NCBI RefSeq assembly: GCF_900114355.1
Contig: NZ_FOSS01000001.1
Span: 1,352,368 to 1,416,367, forward strand
DNA from: Lysobacter sp. cf310
Lineage (GTDB): Bacteria; Pseudomonadota; Gammaproteobacteria; Xanthomonadales; Xanthomonadaceae
Length of the DNA: 64,000 bases
Direction: 5' to 3'
This document shows positions 8,553-17,419 of the stretch, piece after piece. The notes beneath the pieces were generated by a model that ran no database searches, was not told the DNA's origin, and was given only the letters and a program-made list of their open reading frames with translations. Position numbers and translations under genes: made by a program. Position 1 is the stretch's first letter, and each line of letters starts with the position of its first letter.

Positions 8553-8846
8553 CTAGGCCAGCCCCTCGATGATGCGCACGTCGCGCTCGGCCGCGCCGAC
8601 CAGATGGACCAGGGTGGCTTGATAGTCGGCGCTCTCGTACGCGGACACCGCCGCGTCCAGGCTGTCGAACTCGACCACGACCAGGCGTGAAGACAGGCCC
8701 GATTCGTAGGCCTTGGCCGGCACGCCGGCGGCGATCACATGCCCGCCGTGCGCCAGGATGGCGTCGGTCGCGGGCGCCACATAGCGCTCCACCGCGACCG
8801 GGTCGGTGATGGACTGCCATGCGATGACCCAGTAAGCCTTGTTCAT
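8553..8846 (-). CDS. DUF1330 family protein
   Basis: This 97-residue cytoplasmic protein has the ferredoxin-like alpha-beta fold of DUF1330. It starts AYWVIAWQSITDP, has the conserved HGGHVIAAG in the middle, then VVVEFDSLDAAVSAYES and a short C-terminal strand. The full family length is present. Members are dimeric and of unknown function. It follows the NTF2-like and SDR genes on the same strand (72-bp gap), so the three may be co-transcribed. Confidence 0.85.
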   Translation of the reverse strand: MNKAYWVIAWQSITDPVAVERYVAPATDAILAHGGHVIAAGVPAKAYESGLSSRLVVVEFDSLDAAVSAYESADYQATLVHLVGAAERDVRIIEGLA

Positions 8847-8918
8847 TTCAGATCTCCAGGACGGCCGTCGCGACCGTATTGATGAATGTCCCTGATCTTT
8901 GCGCTGCGATGACGACCA

Positions 8919-9290
8919 TCACGATGCCTCGTTCGCCGCTGCGAACAACTTGTGCACGATCCGCCATCGGCCATCGCAGTCCAGCAGCGACAGTGCGTTG
9001 TAGTAGTGCCCACCGAGGAAGCGCAGCTCCGCGCCGACCGTGGCGATGCCCGCATGCGCCTCGATCGAGAGCACCTGCATGCGCAGGGGCTCCCCCGCGG
9101 CATTGGGGCTCTGACGGGAGGCGACCGCCGACAGGTACTGCTCGACGTTGCGCGTACGCAAGCCACCGGCATACCCGTCCTCGATGCGCGCATCGGGGTG
9201 GAACACGTCGCGCAGCGCCTCCACGTCGCCTTCGTGGATGCCGCGGAAGTAGCGCTGCATCAGCGCCTGTATCGCCGCACGTTCGCTCAT
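8919..9290 (-). CDS. NTF2-like (SnoaL/Lumazine-binding-like) family protein
   Basis: This 123-residue protein has the NTF2-like cone fold: RYFRGIHEGDVEALRDVFHPDARIEDGY is typical of the N-terminal helices, followed by strands ending CDGRWRIVHKLF. The ATG at 9290 is chosen over a longer frame because AGGAG lies eight bases upstream and the homologous region begins there. Such proteins are small ketosteroid-isomerase-like enzymes or binding proteins. The pairing with an SDR and a DUF1330 protein suggests a small-molecule detoxification or modification role, but no substrate is known. Confidence 0.8.
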   Translation of the reverse strand: MSERAAIQALMQRYFRGIHEGDVEALRDVFHPDARIEDGYAGGLRTRNVEQYLSAVASRQSPNAAGEPLRMQVLSIEAHAGIATVGAELRFLGGHYYNALSLLDCDGRWRIVHKLFAAANEAS

Positions 9291-9369
9291 GGCGCACTCC
9301 TCGCGTAACCGCAACGGATGGACTGTTCGCCGGCGCCCCGATCCGAGGCGCCAACCCGTTCCGCCGCGC

Positions 9370-10080
9370 TCAGTGACCGGCGCTCTGGCCACCGTCGACA
9401 TGCAGGATCTCGCCGGTCACGAAGCCGGCGCCGTCGAGGTAGACGATGGCCTGGACCACGTCGGCGATCTCGCCCATGCGCGCCACCGGATGCAGCGCGG
9501 CCAGCCATTCGTGGGTCTCGGGCGCGTGCAGCGGCGTCTTGATGATGCCGGGCGAGACCGCGTTGACGCGGATGCCGCGCTTGGCGTACTCGATCGCCAG
9601 CGACTTGGTCGCCGCGTTGAGACCGCCCTTGCTGAGCGAAGCCAGCACCGACGGCACGCCGTCGATCGCATGGTCGACCAGGCTGGTGGTGACCGTGACC
9701 ACATGCCCGCTGCCCTGCTTCTCCATCTCGGCCAGGGCCAGCTGGGTCACGTGGAAGAAGCCGGCCACATTGACCGACAGCACGCTTGCGTAGTCCTCGG
9801 CGCTGTACTGGGTGAAGGGCTTGGCGACGAAGATGCCGGCGTTGTTGACCAGGGTGTCGATGCGGCCGAACTTGGCCAGGCCTTCGGCGACCACGCGTTC
9901 GGCGACGGCGCGTTCACCGATGTCGCCCGCGATGGCGAGGACGTCGGGATCGTTGGACGGCTTGATCGAACGCGAATTGGCGATCACGCGATAGCCGCGG
10001 TCGCGGAAGGCCTGGACCACGCCCGCGCCGATGCCCTGAGAGGCGCCGGTGACGATGGCTACTTTGCTGGAACTGTTCAT
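9370..10080 (-). CDS. Short-chain dehydrogenase/reductase lacking the canonical catalytic tyrosine
   Basis: This 236-residue Rossmann protein has the NAD(P) motif TGASQGIG (residues 11-18), the NNAG motif and the C-terminal PG-x-I-x-T stretch (SPGIIKTPLH) and VDGGQSAGH. In classical SDRs the active site is Tyr-x-x-x-Lys; here the region reads VLASLSKGGLN, so the residue four before the lysine is alanine. The lysine and the serine-bearing VTTSLVD segment are kept. Relatives with the ASL(T/S)KGG variant are known in proteobacteria, so this is a subfamily trait rather than a sequencing error. It heads a likely operon with the NTF2-like and DUF1330 genes; the LysR gene upstream is on the same strand. 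Confidence 0.85.
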   Translation of the reverse strand: MNSSSKVAIVTGASQGIGAGVVQAFRDRGYRVIANSRSIKPSNDPDVLAIAGDIGERAVAERVVAEGLAKFGRIDTLVNNAGIFVAKPFTQYSAEDYASVLSVNVAGFFHVTQLALAEMEKQGSGHVVTVTTSLVDHAIDGVPSVLASLSKGGLNAATKSLAIEYAKRGIRVNAVSPGIIKTPLHAPETHEWLAALHPVARMGEIADVVQAIVYLDGAGFVTGEILHVDGGQSAGH

Positions 10081-10234
10081 GGGATGCGCTCTGAGTGGGG
10101 AAGGAGATCGGCCTGCCCGGGCTGGGCAGCGTTTGCCGACCGCCCCAATCTAGGAGCGCATCCCCAGCTTGCGAATCCCCGTCCTCAGGCAGACATTCTT
10201 CCGTGCGGCGGTTGAATCGCCGGAACGCGTCGCG

Positions 10235-11146
10235 CTACGGACTCAGGCGCGCGAACACCGCGCGCAGGCGCGGCAGCGCGAAATCGACGAAGGCGCGCAC
10301 CTTGGGCACGGCCAGCCGTCCCTGCGGCGACACCAGGCTCACCGGAATCAGACCGGGCTCGGCATCGGCCAGCACCACGCGCAGCTCGTCGCGCGCGATC
10401 TCGTCGGCGACGTGGTAGTACAGCGCGCGCGTCACCCCATAGCCTTCCACCGCCGAGGCGACGATCGCGCGCACGCTGTTCACCACCAGCCGCGGCGCGA
10501 ACGCGACCGAGCGCGCAATGCTTGAACCTTCCGCGGGCGGGAAGCTCCACGAGTCCATGCCCATGTGCGCGAGCGTGATGATCTTGTGCTTGGCCAGGTC
10601 CGACAGCTGCTCGATGCGCGGATGCGTGGCCAGATAGCGCGGCGAGGCCACCACCACCCGCCTGACTTCGCCGACGCGCTGCGCGACCAGGGTGGAGTCG
10701 GCCAGATGGGTGACGCGCAAGGCCAGGTCCATGCCTTCGTCGATCAGGTTGACCGGCCGCTCCAGCAGATGCATGCGCACGCTCACGGTCGGGTATTCGT
10801 CCATGAACGCGTCGACGATCGGACGCAGCAGTTCCACGCCGACGTAGACGGTGGAGGTGATGGTCAGGGTGCCGCGCGGTACCGAACGCTCGCCCGCGGC
10901 CTGGCGGTCGGCCTCCTCCAATTCGGCGAGCACGCGCCTGCACGCGGCCGCATAGCGTTCGCCCGCCTCGCTGAGCTTGATCGAACGCGTGGTCCGGTGC
11001 AGCAAGGGCACGCCCACGTGCGCTTCCAGGTAGGCCACGGCCCGGCTCACCGCCGCCGGCGAACGACCGGTCCTGCGGCTGGCGCCGGCCAGGCTGCCTT
11101 CGTCCAGCGCGGCGATGAAGACCTTCATGGCCTCGATACGATCCAT
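10235..11146 (-). CDS. LysR-family transcriptional regulator
   Basis: This 303-residue regulator has an N-terminal winged helix-turn-helix at residues 1-60 (MKVFIAALDEGSLAGASRRT, then SPAAVSRAVAYLEAHVG) and a periplasmic-binding-protein-like effector domain from about residue 90. The ATG at 11146 is preceded by GGTGGAG; upstream in-frame sequence runs antisense through the isochorismatase gene and is not part of it. It is divergent from that gene, with a LysR-type dyad at 11255-11273 in the shared 207-bp intergenic region. It probably controls the isochorismatase gene, the SDR operon downstream, or both. Confidence 0.88.
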   Translation of the reverse strand: MDRIEAMKVFIAALDEGSLAGASRRTGRSPAAVSRAVAYLEAHVGVPLLHRTTRSIKLSEAGERYAAACRRVLAELEEADRQAAGERSVPRGTLTITSTVYVGVELLRPIVDAFMDEYPTVSVRMHLLERPVNLIDEGMDLALRVTHLADSTLVAQRVGEVRRVVVASPRYLATHPRIEQLSDLAKHKIITLAHMGMDSWSFPPAEGSSIARSVAFAPRLVVNSVRAIVASAVEGYGVTRALYYHVADEIARDELRVVLADAEPGLIPVSLVSPQGRLAVPKVRAFVDFALPRLRAVFARLSP

Positions 11147-11254
11147 AGCTCCACCTCTCGCGCGGACGGCACCGACGATCGGCGTCGTCCGTGATTTGAC
11201 CACTCCACTGGCGGCGGGTCGAGCGCGGCCGGGCGCCCGACCGGCGTCGTCGAT

Positions 11255-11273
11255 CTGTGCGGAATTCGCACAG
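11255..11273. promoter_or_regulatory. Candidate LysR box
   Basis: CTGTGCG (11255-11261) and CGCACAG (11267-11273) are perfect inverted arms with a 5-bp spacer. The core reads T-N11-A (TGCG...CGCA), the classical LysR half-site geometry. It lies between a divergently transcribed lysR gene and an isochorismatase-like gene. Confidence 0.6.
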
Positions 11274-11353
11274 TTGGTGTTCGCGCAGGCCTCTAAGCGA
11301 TCCGCGGCCGCGCTCGCATCATGGCGTCCACCCCAAACCCAAGGCCCGCTCAC

Positions 11354-12058
11354 ATGCGTATCGCCACTCTGCTCGGACTCGCCACGCTCGGCATCGCCGG
11401 ACTCGGCCCCATCGATGCCCAGGCCGCCGCGCGCGCGTCCCACCCCACCATCCGCAGCATGGCCGGCGCCGCGCCGGTCGCCGAGCTGCAGGCCGGCAAG
11501 ACCGTGCTGCTGGTGATCGACTTCCAGAAGGAATACTTCAGCGGCGGGCGCATGCCCATCCCCGACGGCGCCACCGCGCTGCGCCAGACCCGCCGCCTGA
11601 TCGAGTTCGCCGATCGCAGCGGCATCCGGGTCGTGCACGTCCAGCACGTGCTGCCGGCGGGCGCGCCGTTGTTCGCCGAAGGCGGCGACACCGTCGGCTT
11701 CCACGCCGACCTGCAGCCGCGCAAGGGCGAGCGCGTGGTGCGCAAGGACGCGGTCAGCGTGTTCGCGGGCCGTTCCGCGGGCGAGATCGAGCAGGTCCTG
11801 AAAGAAGCCGGCGCCGATACCCTGATCATCGCCGGCCTGCAGACCCATGCCTGCGTCGCCGGCGCCGCGCGCGACGCCGCGGCCAAGGGCTACCAGGTGG
11901 TGGTGTCCTCCGACGCCAGCGCCACGCGCGACCTCGACCTGCGCGACGGCGGCAGCGTCGGCCATAAGCAGTTGCACGCCTCGGCCCTGGCCGAAATCGA
12001 GGACACCTTCGGCGATGTGATGAGCACCGATCGGATACTCGCGCTCCCGGTCCGCTGA
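11354..12058 (+). CDS. Exported isochorismatase-like cysteine hydrolase
   Basis: This 234-residue protein has a signal peptide of about 22 residues (MRIATLLGLATLGIAGLG...DAQA) followed by an isochorismatase-fold domain. The catalytic triad is visible: Asp in VLLVIDFQKEYF, Lys in ERVVRKDAVS and the nucleophile Cys in GLQTHACVAGAARDA. The ATG at 11354 is chosen because it starts the signal peptide. Family members hydrolyse amides, carbamates, nicotinamide or isochorismate; an exported form suggests an extracytoplasmic amide or quorum-signal substrate, but this is not determined. It is divergent from a LysR regulator. Confidence 0.85.
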   Translation: MRIATLLGLATLGIAGLGPIDAQAAARASHPTIRSMAGAAPVAELQAGKTVLLVIDFQKEYFSGGRMPIPDGATALRQTRRLIEFADRSGIRVVHVQHVLPAGAPLFAEGGDTVGFHADLQPRKGERVVRKDAVSVFAGRSAGEIEQVLKEAGADTLIIAGLQTHACVAGAARDAAAKGYQVVVSSDASATRDLDLRDGGSVGHKQLHASALAEIEDTFGDVMSTDRILALPVR

Positions 12059-12116
12059 TACCCTGCGCGCACGCGGCATCCGTGCGTCGCGGATGCCGTC
12101 CGCCTGGAGTGGAACC

Positions 12117-13013
12117 ATGGATCAGCTGTCCGCCATGCGCGCTTACCGCGCCATCATCGAGTCGGGCAGCTTCACCCAGGCCGCCGAACGCCTGGACACC
12201 ACCCACACCTCGATGTCGCGCCTGCTGCGCCAGCTGGAGACCCATCTGGGCGTGCGCCTGCTGAATCGCAACAGCCGCGGTTTCACCACCACCGAGGCGG
12301 GCGCGCAGTACTACCGCGACTGCGTCGACATCCTCGACAGGATGGAGGCCGCGCAACAACGCCTGAGCGCGGATCCCGAGCAACCCGGCGGCCTGCTCCG
12401 GCTCAGCCTGCCGCACGCGGTGGGTGCGCTGGAACTCGCGCAGTGGTTGCCGGCCTTCACCCAGCGCTATCCGCGCATCGATCTGGACCTGTCCTGCGAC
12501 GACCGCATCGTCGATCTGATCAAGGGCGGTTTCGACCTGGCCATCCGCATCGCCGGACCGCTGCAGGACAGCGCCCTGGTCGCGCGCGAACTGGCGGTGT
12601 CCGAGCGCGTGCTGGTGGCCGCGCCGCACTACGTCGCCCAGCGCGGCCTGCCGCGCGACATCGACGATCTGTCCGCGCACGCGCTGCTGGCCTATGCCGG
12701 CGACGGCTCCAGCCTGCAGCTGACGTCGGCGACCGGCGCGGAAGCGACGGTCAAGTGCGGCGAGCGCCTGCGCCTGGACTCGATCCTGGCCCTGCATGCG
12801 GCCACGCTGGCCGGACAGGGCATCGCCGCGTTCACGCGCCTGACCGTGCGCGAGGACCTGGCCGCCGGGCGGCTGCTGCGGATCCTGCCGCAGCTGCAGG
12901 CGGGTAAGCGCCATTACTACGCCATCTATCCACATGCCCGGCCGTTGCCGCCCAAGGTGCGCGCCTATACCGAGTTCATGCGCGCCCATTACGCCGCGGC
13001 TCAGGCCAGCTGA
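12117..13013 (+). CDS. LysR-family transcriptional regulator
   Basis: This 298-residue regulator has a helix-turn-helix at residues 1-60 (MRAYRAIIESGSFTQAAERL, then THTSMSRLLRQLETHLG) and a substrate-binding domain with the usual DLAIRIAGPLQDSALVAREL segment. It belongs to the CrgA-like branch by overall layout. The ATG at 12117 follows GGAG at a normal distance. It lies 58 bp after the isochorismatase gene in the same direction, so it may be co-transcribed with it. Targets are unknown. Confidence 0.88.
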   Translation: MDQLSAMRAYRAIIESGSFTQAAERLDTTHTSMSRLLRQLETHLGVRLLNRNSRGFTTTEAGAQYYRDCVDILDRMEAAQQRLSADPEQPGGLLRLSLPHAVGALELAQWLPAFTQRYPRIDLDLSCDDRIVDLIKGGFDLAIRIAGPLQDSALVARELAVSERVLVAAPHYVAQRGLPRDIDDLSAHALLAYAGDGSSLQLTSATGAEATVKCGERLRLDSILALHAATLAGQGIAAFTRLTVREDLAAGRLLRILPQLQAGKRHYYAIYPHARPLPPKVRAYTEFMRAHYAAAQAS

Positions 13014-13122
13014 ACGGCCGTTTAGGCCTGCAGCCAGGCCCCGCCCGCGTTTCCAGGCGGGCCCGGCGGGCGCCAACCACAGGCACCCGGCCTTTGCCCG
13101 CACCCTGTAAACTGGTCGTTTT

Positions 13123-13863
13123 TTGGCCAGTCGTACTTTGGAAGCTCTACAACGGACCCTGGTCCGTGGCCCGACGTTCATTCGCTTGCTCGCTCGCCTC
13201 ACGGACGTCGATGTACCGCCTCCCCCCGCAACGCTGTCGGACCGGTTGAGCGATTGGATCGACTGGACCCGGGCGGTCGCCTTGTCGCGGGTGCTGGACG
13301 CCGCCTCGCCGGCGGTGGGCACGGGCGGGCCGGCCTTCGACGCAGCCGAAGAGGCCGCCTACGCCGCCACGCGCGCCTCGCTGACCCGCGCGATCGCCGG
13401 CTGTCTTGAGCTGTGCGCGACCGATCCGCAGGACGCGCAGGCGCCGGAGCCCGATTACGCGGTGTTCCGTCAGCACTACCTGTCCACCCAGCGGGCCATG
13501 CTGACCGCGACCGGACGTTGGCGCGGACGCCTGCGCGATCTGCTCGGCGCGCGTTCGCCGCGGATGAGCCGGCTGGCGGAGTTGGACGCGTTGATGGAAG
13601 GCGTGCTCAGCCCGCGCGAACAGGCCTTGCTGGCCGCGGTGCCCGGCCTGCTCGGCGAGCACTTCGAACGCTCGCGCCTGGCCGCGCAACAGGCCCGGAT
13701 CGAGGCGCCGACGACGGCGTCCGATGCCTGGCTGGATGGTTTTCGCAGGGACATGCAGGGCGTGCTGCTGGCCGAACTGGATGTCCGTTTTCTCCCGCTG
13801 GAAGGCCTGCTTGCAGCGCTTCGCCCCCACCCCCAGGGACGTCATGTACAGACATACGCTTGA
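13123..13863 (+). CDS. DUF3348 family protein, first gene of the motor-like operon
   Basis: This is a mostly helical 246-residue protein without membrane segments. The N-terminal RTLVRGPTFIRLLARL and LSDRLSDWIDWTRAVALS match the DUF3348 family, as does the conserved WLDGFRRDMQGVLLAELDVR near the end. Start codons are weak: TTG at 13123 or, in frame, TTG at 13138. The 3' end overlaps the DUF802 gene by 20 bp, so the two are translationally coupled. DUF3348 genes are regularly found with DUF802, OmpA-like and DUF2894 genes. Function is unknown; a cytoplasmic accessory of the membrane complex encoded next to it is an inference. Confidence 0.8.
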   Translation: MASRTLEALQRTLVRGPTFIRLLARLTDVDVPPPPATLSDRLSDWIDWTRAVALSRVLDAASPAVGTGGPAFDAAEEAAYAATRASLTRAIAGCLELCATDPQDAQAPEPDYAVFRQHYLSTQRAMLTATGRWRGRLRDLLGARSPRMSRLAELDALMEGVLSPREQALLAAVPGLLGEHFERSRLAAQQARIEAPTTASDAWLDGFRRDMQGVLLAELDVRFLPLEGLLAALRPHPQGRHVQTYA

Positions 13864-15940
13864 TCTTGTTGTGTTTTCGCTCGGCCTGGTGGCGGTGTGC
13901 TGGATCGGCGCCGGCTACCTCGGCTCGAACCCGCTGGGGCTGGCGGTCACCGCGCTGATCGCCGCCGGCTACCTCGCCGGCGCCCTGGAACTGCTGCGCT
14001 ACCGGCAAGCCACGCTTACGCTGGAACACGGCCTGGACGCGTTGACCGCGCCGCCTTCCAGCCTGGAGAGCTGGCTGGCCCCACTCGATCCCTCTCTGCG
14101 CAATGCGGTGCGCCAGCGCGTCGAAGGCCAGCGCCTGCCGCTGCCGGGCCCCGCGCTCACGCCCTATCTGGTCGGCCTGTTGGTGCTGCTGGGCATGCTG
14201 GGCACCCTGCTGGGCATGATGGCGATGCTGCGCGGCACCGGCATGGCGCTGGAAACCGCGACCGATCTGCAGGCGATCCGCGACTCGCTGGCCGCGCCCG
14301 TGCAGGGCCTGGGCTTCGCCTTCGGCACCTCGATCGCGGGCGTGGCGACCTCGGCCATGCTCGGCCTGCTGTCGGCGCTGCGCCGGCGCGAACGCCTGCG
14401 CGCGGTGCAGGCCCTGGACGCGAAGATCGCCACCGACCTGCACGCGTACTCGCAAGCGCATCGGCGCGAGCAAGGCCTGCAGCTGCTGCAGCGCCAGACC
14501 GACCTGACGCCGACCCTGATCGAACGCCTGCAGACGATGATGGCGACGATCGAACGGCACAGCCTGAGCGCGAACGAGCGCCAGCTCGCTCAACAGCAAG
14601 CCTTCCACGACAAGACCGAAGCCGTGTTCGCGCAACTGGCCGCGTCGGTGGAGCAGTCCCTGCAGCGCAGCGTCTCCGACAGCGTGCGCGTCGCCAGCGA
14701 AGCCTTGCAGCCGGTGATGCGGACCACGATGGCGGCGATGGCGCAGGAGACCGCCGCGCTGCGCGACAGCGTCGGCGTGGCCGTGGAGCGTCAGCTGCAG
14801 GGCTGGTCCAGTCATCTGGAAACCACGACCGGCCACGTCGCCGAGCTCTGGACTCGCTCGCTGACTCAGCAACAGCAAGCCAACGAAGCGCTCACCGCCG
14901 ATCTGGGTACCGCGCTGGATCGGTTCGGCGCCGGCTTCGAGCAGCGCTCGCTGGCGCTGGTGGAGGGCGTGGCCACGCGCCTGGACAGCACCGCCGATCA
15001 GGTCGCACAGGCCTGGGCCCAAGCGCTGGCGCAGCAGCAGGACCACAACACGGGCCTGGCGACGCAGAACCAGGATGCATTGAGCGCCGCGGCCGCCACC
15101 TTCGAGCAGCACTCGGCCTCGTTGCTGCGCGCGGTGGATGCATCGCACGGCGAACTCAAGACCGTGCTGGCCGCGCAGGATCAGCAGCGCCTGAGCGCCT
15201 GGACCGAATCGCTGGCATCGATGAGCGCCGCCCTGCGCGAGGATTGGGCGCAGGCCGGCGCCGACACCGCGCAGCGCCAGCGCGAGATCTGCGACACCCT
15301 GGCCCGCACCGCCGACGAGATCGGCACGCGCGGCCAGGCGCACGCCAGCCAGACCCTCGCCGAGATCTCGCGACTGGTGGATACCGCCTCGGAAGCGCCC
15401 AAGGCCGCCGCCGAGGTCATCGGCGAACTGCGCCATAACCTGTCCGAGAGCATGGCCCGCGACACCGCGGTGCTGGAGGAACGCACCCAGCTGATGGCCA
15501 CGCTGGACACCCTGCTGGCGGCGGTGAACCACGCGTCGACCGAGCAGCGCGCCGCCATCGACGCCCTGGTCTCGACTTCTGCGGATCTGCTGGATCGGGT
15601 CGGCACGCGCTTCATGGGTCATATCGAATCCGAAACCGGCAAGCTCGGCGCGGTCGCCGACCAGGTCAGCGTGGGCGCGGTCGAAGTGGCCAGCCTGGGC
15701 GAGGCCTTCGGCGCGGCGGCGCGCGTGTTCGGCGAGTCCAACGACCAGCTCAGCGCACGCCTGCAAGGCATCGAGGACGCGCTGCAGCGCTCGCTCGCAC
15801 GCAGCGACGAACAGCTGGCCTACTACGTCGCCCAGGCCCGCGAGGTCGTCGACCTCAGCCTGCTGGCGCAGAAGCAGATCGTCGAGGACATGCAGCAGCT
15901 GTCCGGCCGCCGCGCGGCCAACGGCGCCACGGCGGCATGA
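13844..15940 (+). CDS. DUF802 membrane protein: MotA/ExbB-like channel domain with a very long coiled-coil tail
   Basis: This protein has 698 residues. Four hydrophobic segments are visible: ~7-27, ~30-50, ~105-128 and ~152-178. The last two, with GMLGTLLGMMAML and GLGFAFGTSIAGVATSA separated by a short loop, match the TM3-TM4 pair of MotA/TolQ/ExbB ion-channel subunits. From residue ~180 to the end the sequence is alanine/glutamine/glutamate-rich heptad-like helix, including the repeated DUF802 blocks (QxLQxWSSHLETTTGHVAELW and similar). The architecture resembles ZorA of the Zorya defence system more than flagellar MotA. It overlaps DUF3348 by 20 bp and the OmpA-like gene by 4 bp (ATGA). 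Role proposed, not shown: proton-driven rotary stator with a cytoplasmic tail. Confidence 0.8.
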   Translation: MYRHTLDLVVFSLGLVAVCWIGAGYLGSNPLGLAVTALIAAGYLAGALELLRYRQATLTLEHGLDALTAPPSSLESWLAPLDPSLRNAVRQRVEGQRLPLPGPALTPYLVGLLVLLGMLGTLLGMMAMLRGTGMALETATDLQAIRDSLAAPVQGLGFAFGTSIAGVATSAMLGLLSALRRRERLRAVQALDAKIATDLHAYSQAHRREQGLQLLQRQTDLTPTLIERLQTMMATIERHSLSANERQLAQQQAFHDKTEAVFAQLAASVEQSLQRSVSDSVRVASEALQPVMRTTMAAMAQETAALRDSVGVAVERQLQGWSSHLETTTGHVAELWTRSLTQQQQANEALTADLGTALDRFGAGFEQRSLALVEGVATRLDSTADQVAQAWAQALAQQQDHNTGLATQNQDALSAAAATFEQHSASLLRAVDASHGELKTVLAAQDQQRLSAWTESLASMSAALREDWAQAGADTAQRQREICDTLARTADEIGTRGQAHASQTLAEISRLVDTASEAPKAAAEVIGELRHNLSESMARDTAVLEERTQLMATLDTLLAAVNHASTEQRAAIDALVSTSADLLDRVGTRFMGHIESETGKLGAVADQVSVGAVEVASLGEAFGAAARVFGESNDQLSARLQGIEDALQRSLARSDEQLAYYVAQAREVVDLSLLAQKQIVEDMQQLSGRRAANGATAA

Positions 15941-16599
15941 GTACCGATTTCGGTAACGAGGTCGAGGGCGACGCCGACGCGTCGGTGCCGGTGTGGGCCG
16001 CGTTCGGCGACCTGATGTCGATCCTGCTCGGCGCCTTCGTGCTGATCCTGGTCGGCGTGATCGCGGTGCAGCTGCAACTGGAGCTCAAGCTCAAGCAGGA
16101 AATCGCCCAGCGCAAGCTGGAAACTCAGCGCCGCCTGACCCTGGAGCGGGCCCTGGCCGTGCCGCTGGCGGCGGGCCGGATCACCCTGGTCGACGGACGC
16201 ATCGGCATCCGCGGCAGCGTGCTGTTCGCGCTCAATTCCGACCAACTGCAGCCCGAGGGACGCGAGGTGCTCAAGAGCATCGCGCGCCCGCTCGCGGCCT
16301 ACCTGCGCGAACGCGACGAAGCGCTGATGGTCAGCGGCTACACGGACGACCGCCAGGTCAGCCAGAGCAATCCCGAGTTCGCCGACAACTGGGAACTGTC
16401 GGCGCAGCGCGCGCTCACCGTGACCCGCGCCCTGATCGCGGAGGGCGTGCCTTCGTCGGCGGTGTTCGCGGCCGCATTCGGCGCCGAACAGCCGGTCAGC
16501 GCCAACACCAGCGCCGCCGGCCGCGCCAACAACCGGCGCGTGGAAATGGCGCCGGTCCCGCGTCTGCAGCGCAGCGGTGCGCCCGCCCATGCGCGATAA
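15937..16599 (+). CDS. OmpA/MotB-like peptidoglycan-binding membrane protein
   Basis: This 220-residue protein has one transmembrane helix near the N-terminus (about residues 22-46, FGDLMSILLGAFVLILVGVI). Asp25 sits at the membrane entry where MotB and ZorB carry the essential proton-binding aspartate. A short coiled coil follows (47-70), then an OmpA C-terminal peptidoglycan-binding domain (about 75-212) with GYTDD, NWELSAQRA and GRANNRRVE. This is the layout of a stator B subunit that anchors to the wall. It overlaps both neighbours, so expression is coupled with the DUF802 channel-like protein and DUF2894. Family assignment is firm; the motor role is inference. Confidence 0.85.
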   Translation: MSTDFGNEVEGDADASVPVWAAFGDLMSILLGAFVLILVGVIAVQLQLELKLKQEIAQRKLETQRRLTLERALAVPLAAGRITLVDGRIGIRGSVLFALNSDQLQPEGREVLKSIARPLAAYLRERDEALMVSGYTDDRQVSQSNPEFADNWELSAQRALTVTRALIAEGVPSSAVFAAAFGAEQPVSANTSAAGRANNRRVEMAPVPRLQRSGAPAHAR

Positions 16600-17236
16600 A
16601 GCCACGCCCGATCACGCCATCCTCGACGCCTGGCGCGAGCAGGGCGTCGATCGCGTGGATCCCCTCGCCTTCCACTACATGACGGCGCTGCGCCGGCGCG
16701 CGGCCGCCCATGGCGGCCAGGCGCGACGCGTGCTGGATGAAAAGCTCGCCGGCCTCATCGAGGCCTACGCGCGCGAACTCGCGCGCGGTGCGCCCGCCCG
16801 CGCCGACGCAGGCAGCTGTACGCGCGGAGCGCTGGGCGCATTGGCCGATGAGCTCGCGGATCGCGGCCGCGCCCGCAATGGCCACAGCCGCGACGACGAC
16901 GATGCAGGCGCGACCTCCGCGCTGCCGGAGCTGGCGCTGCTCGGCGATTTCCGCCAGCTGTGGGCCGACGTGCGCACCGACAGCCAGGTACGCCGTTCGC
17001 TGGAGCAGTCCTCCACCCACGCCGGCCCGCTCAACTCCAGCCGTCTCGTGCATCGCTCGCTCAGCCTGATGCGCGAACTCTCGCCCGGCTATCTGCAGCA
17101 GTTCCTGGCCTATGCCGACGCCTTGTCGTGGCTGGAGCAGATGAACGGCAGCGGCGTGCTGGCGGCGCAGGATCCGCCGCAGCGCGAAAGCGGCAAGCCG
17201 CGCACGCGCAGCAAACCCCGCAAGCGCCGCGAATAG
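16589..17236 (+). CDS. DUF2894 family protein
   Basis: This soluble protein has about 215 residues. The N-terminal LDAWREQGVDRVDPLAFHYMTALRRRA and the C-terminal SLSLMRELSPGYLQQFL with ALSWLEQM match DUF2894. The middle is disordered and acidic, and the C-terminus is a basic tail. ATG at 16589 is used; an in-frame GTG at 16577 would add four residues. It overlaps the OmpA-like gene by about 11 bp. It is the fourth gene of the DUF3348-DUF802-OmpA-DUF2894 operon. Function is unknown; the basic tail would fit nucleic-acid or membrane contact. Confidence 0.78.
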   Translation: MRDKATPDHAILDAWREQGVDRVDPLAFHYMTALRRRAAAHGGQARRVLDEKLAGLIEAYARELARGAPARADAGSCTRGALGALADELADRGRARNGHSRDDDDAGATSALPELALLGDFRQLWADVRTDSQVRRSLEQSSTHAGPLNSSRLVHRSLSLMRELSPGYLQQFLAYADALSWLEQMNGSGVLAAQDPPQRESGKPRTRSKPRKRRE

Positions 17237-17419
17237 CGCCAGGGCGCACGGCGACGGACCGCATCGTGCCGGTTGCCGCCGCCGGCGAACCTGCGCGAAG
17301 ATCGATCGCGACCCGCCGCTGCATCGCGGCGGAAACCGCCGGCGCGACCGCGACGCCTGCGCTGCAAGGACCCCCGTGCGCGATCGCGCCGGGCCACGAA
17401 ACAGACTTCGAGGCGACAC

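Noticed and set aside
13607-15766. A 719-codon antisense frame
   Set aside because: Mirror of the DUF802 coiled-coil gene, generated by its regular codon pattern.
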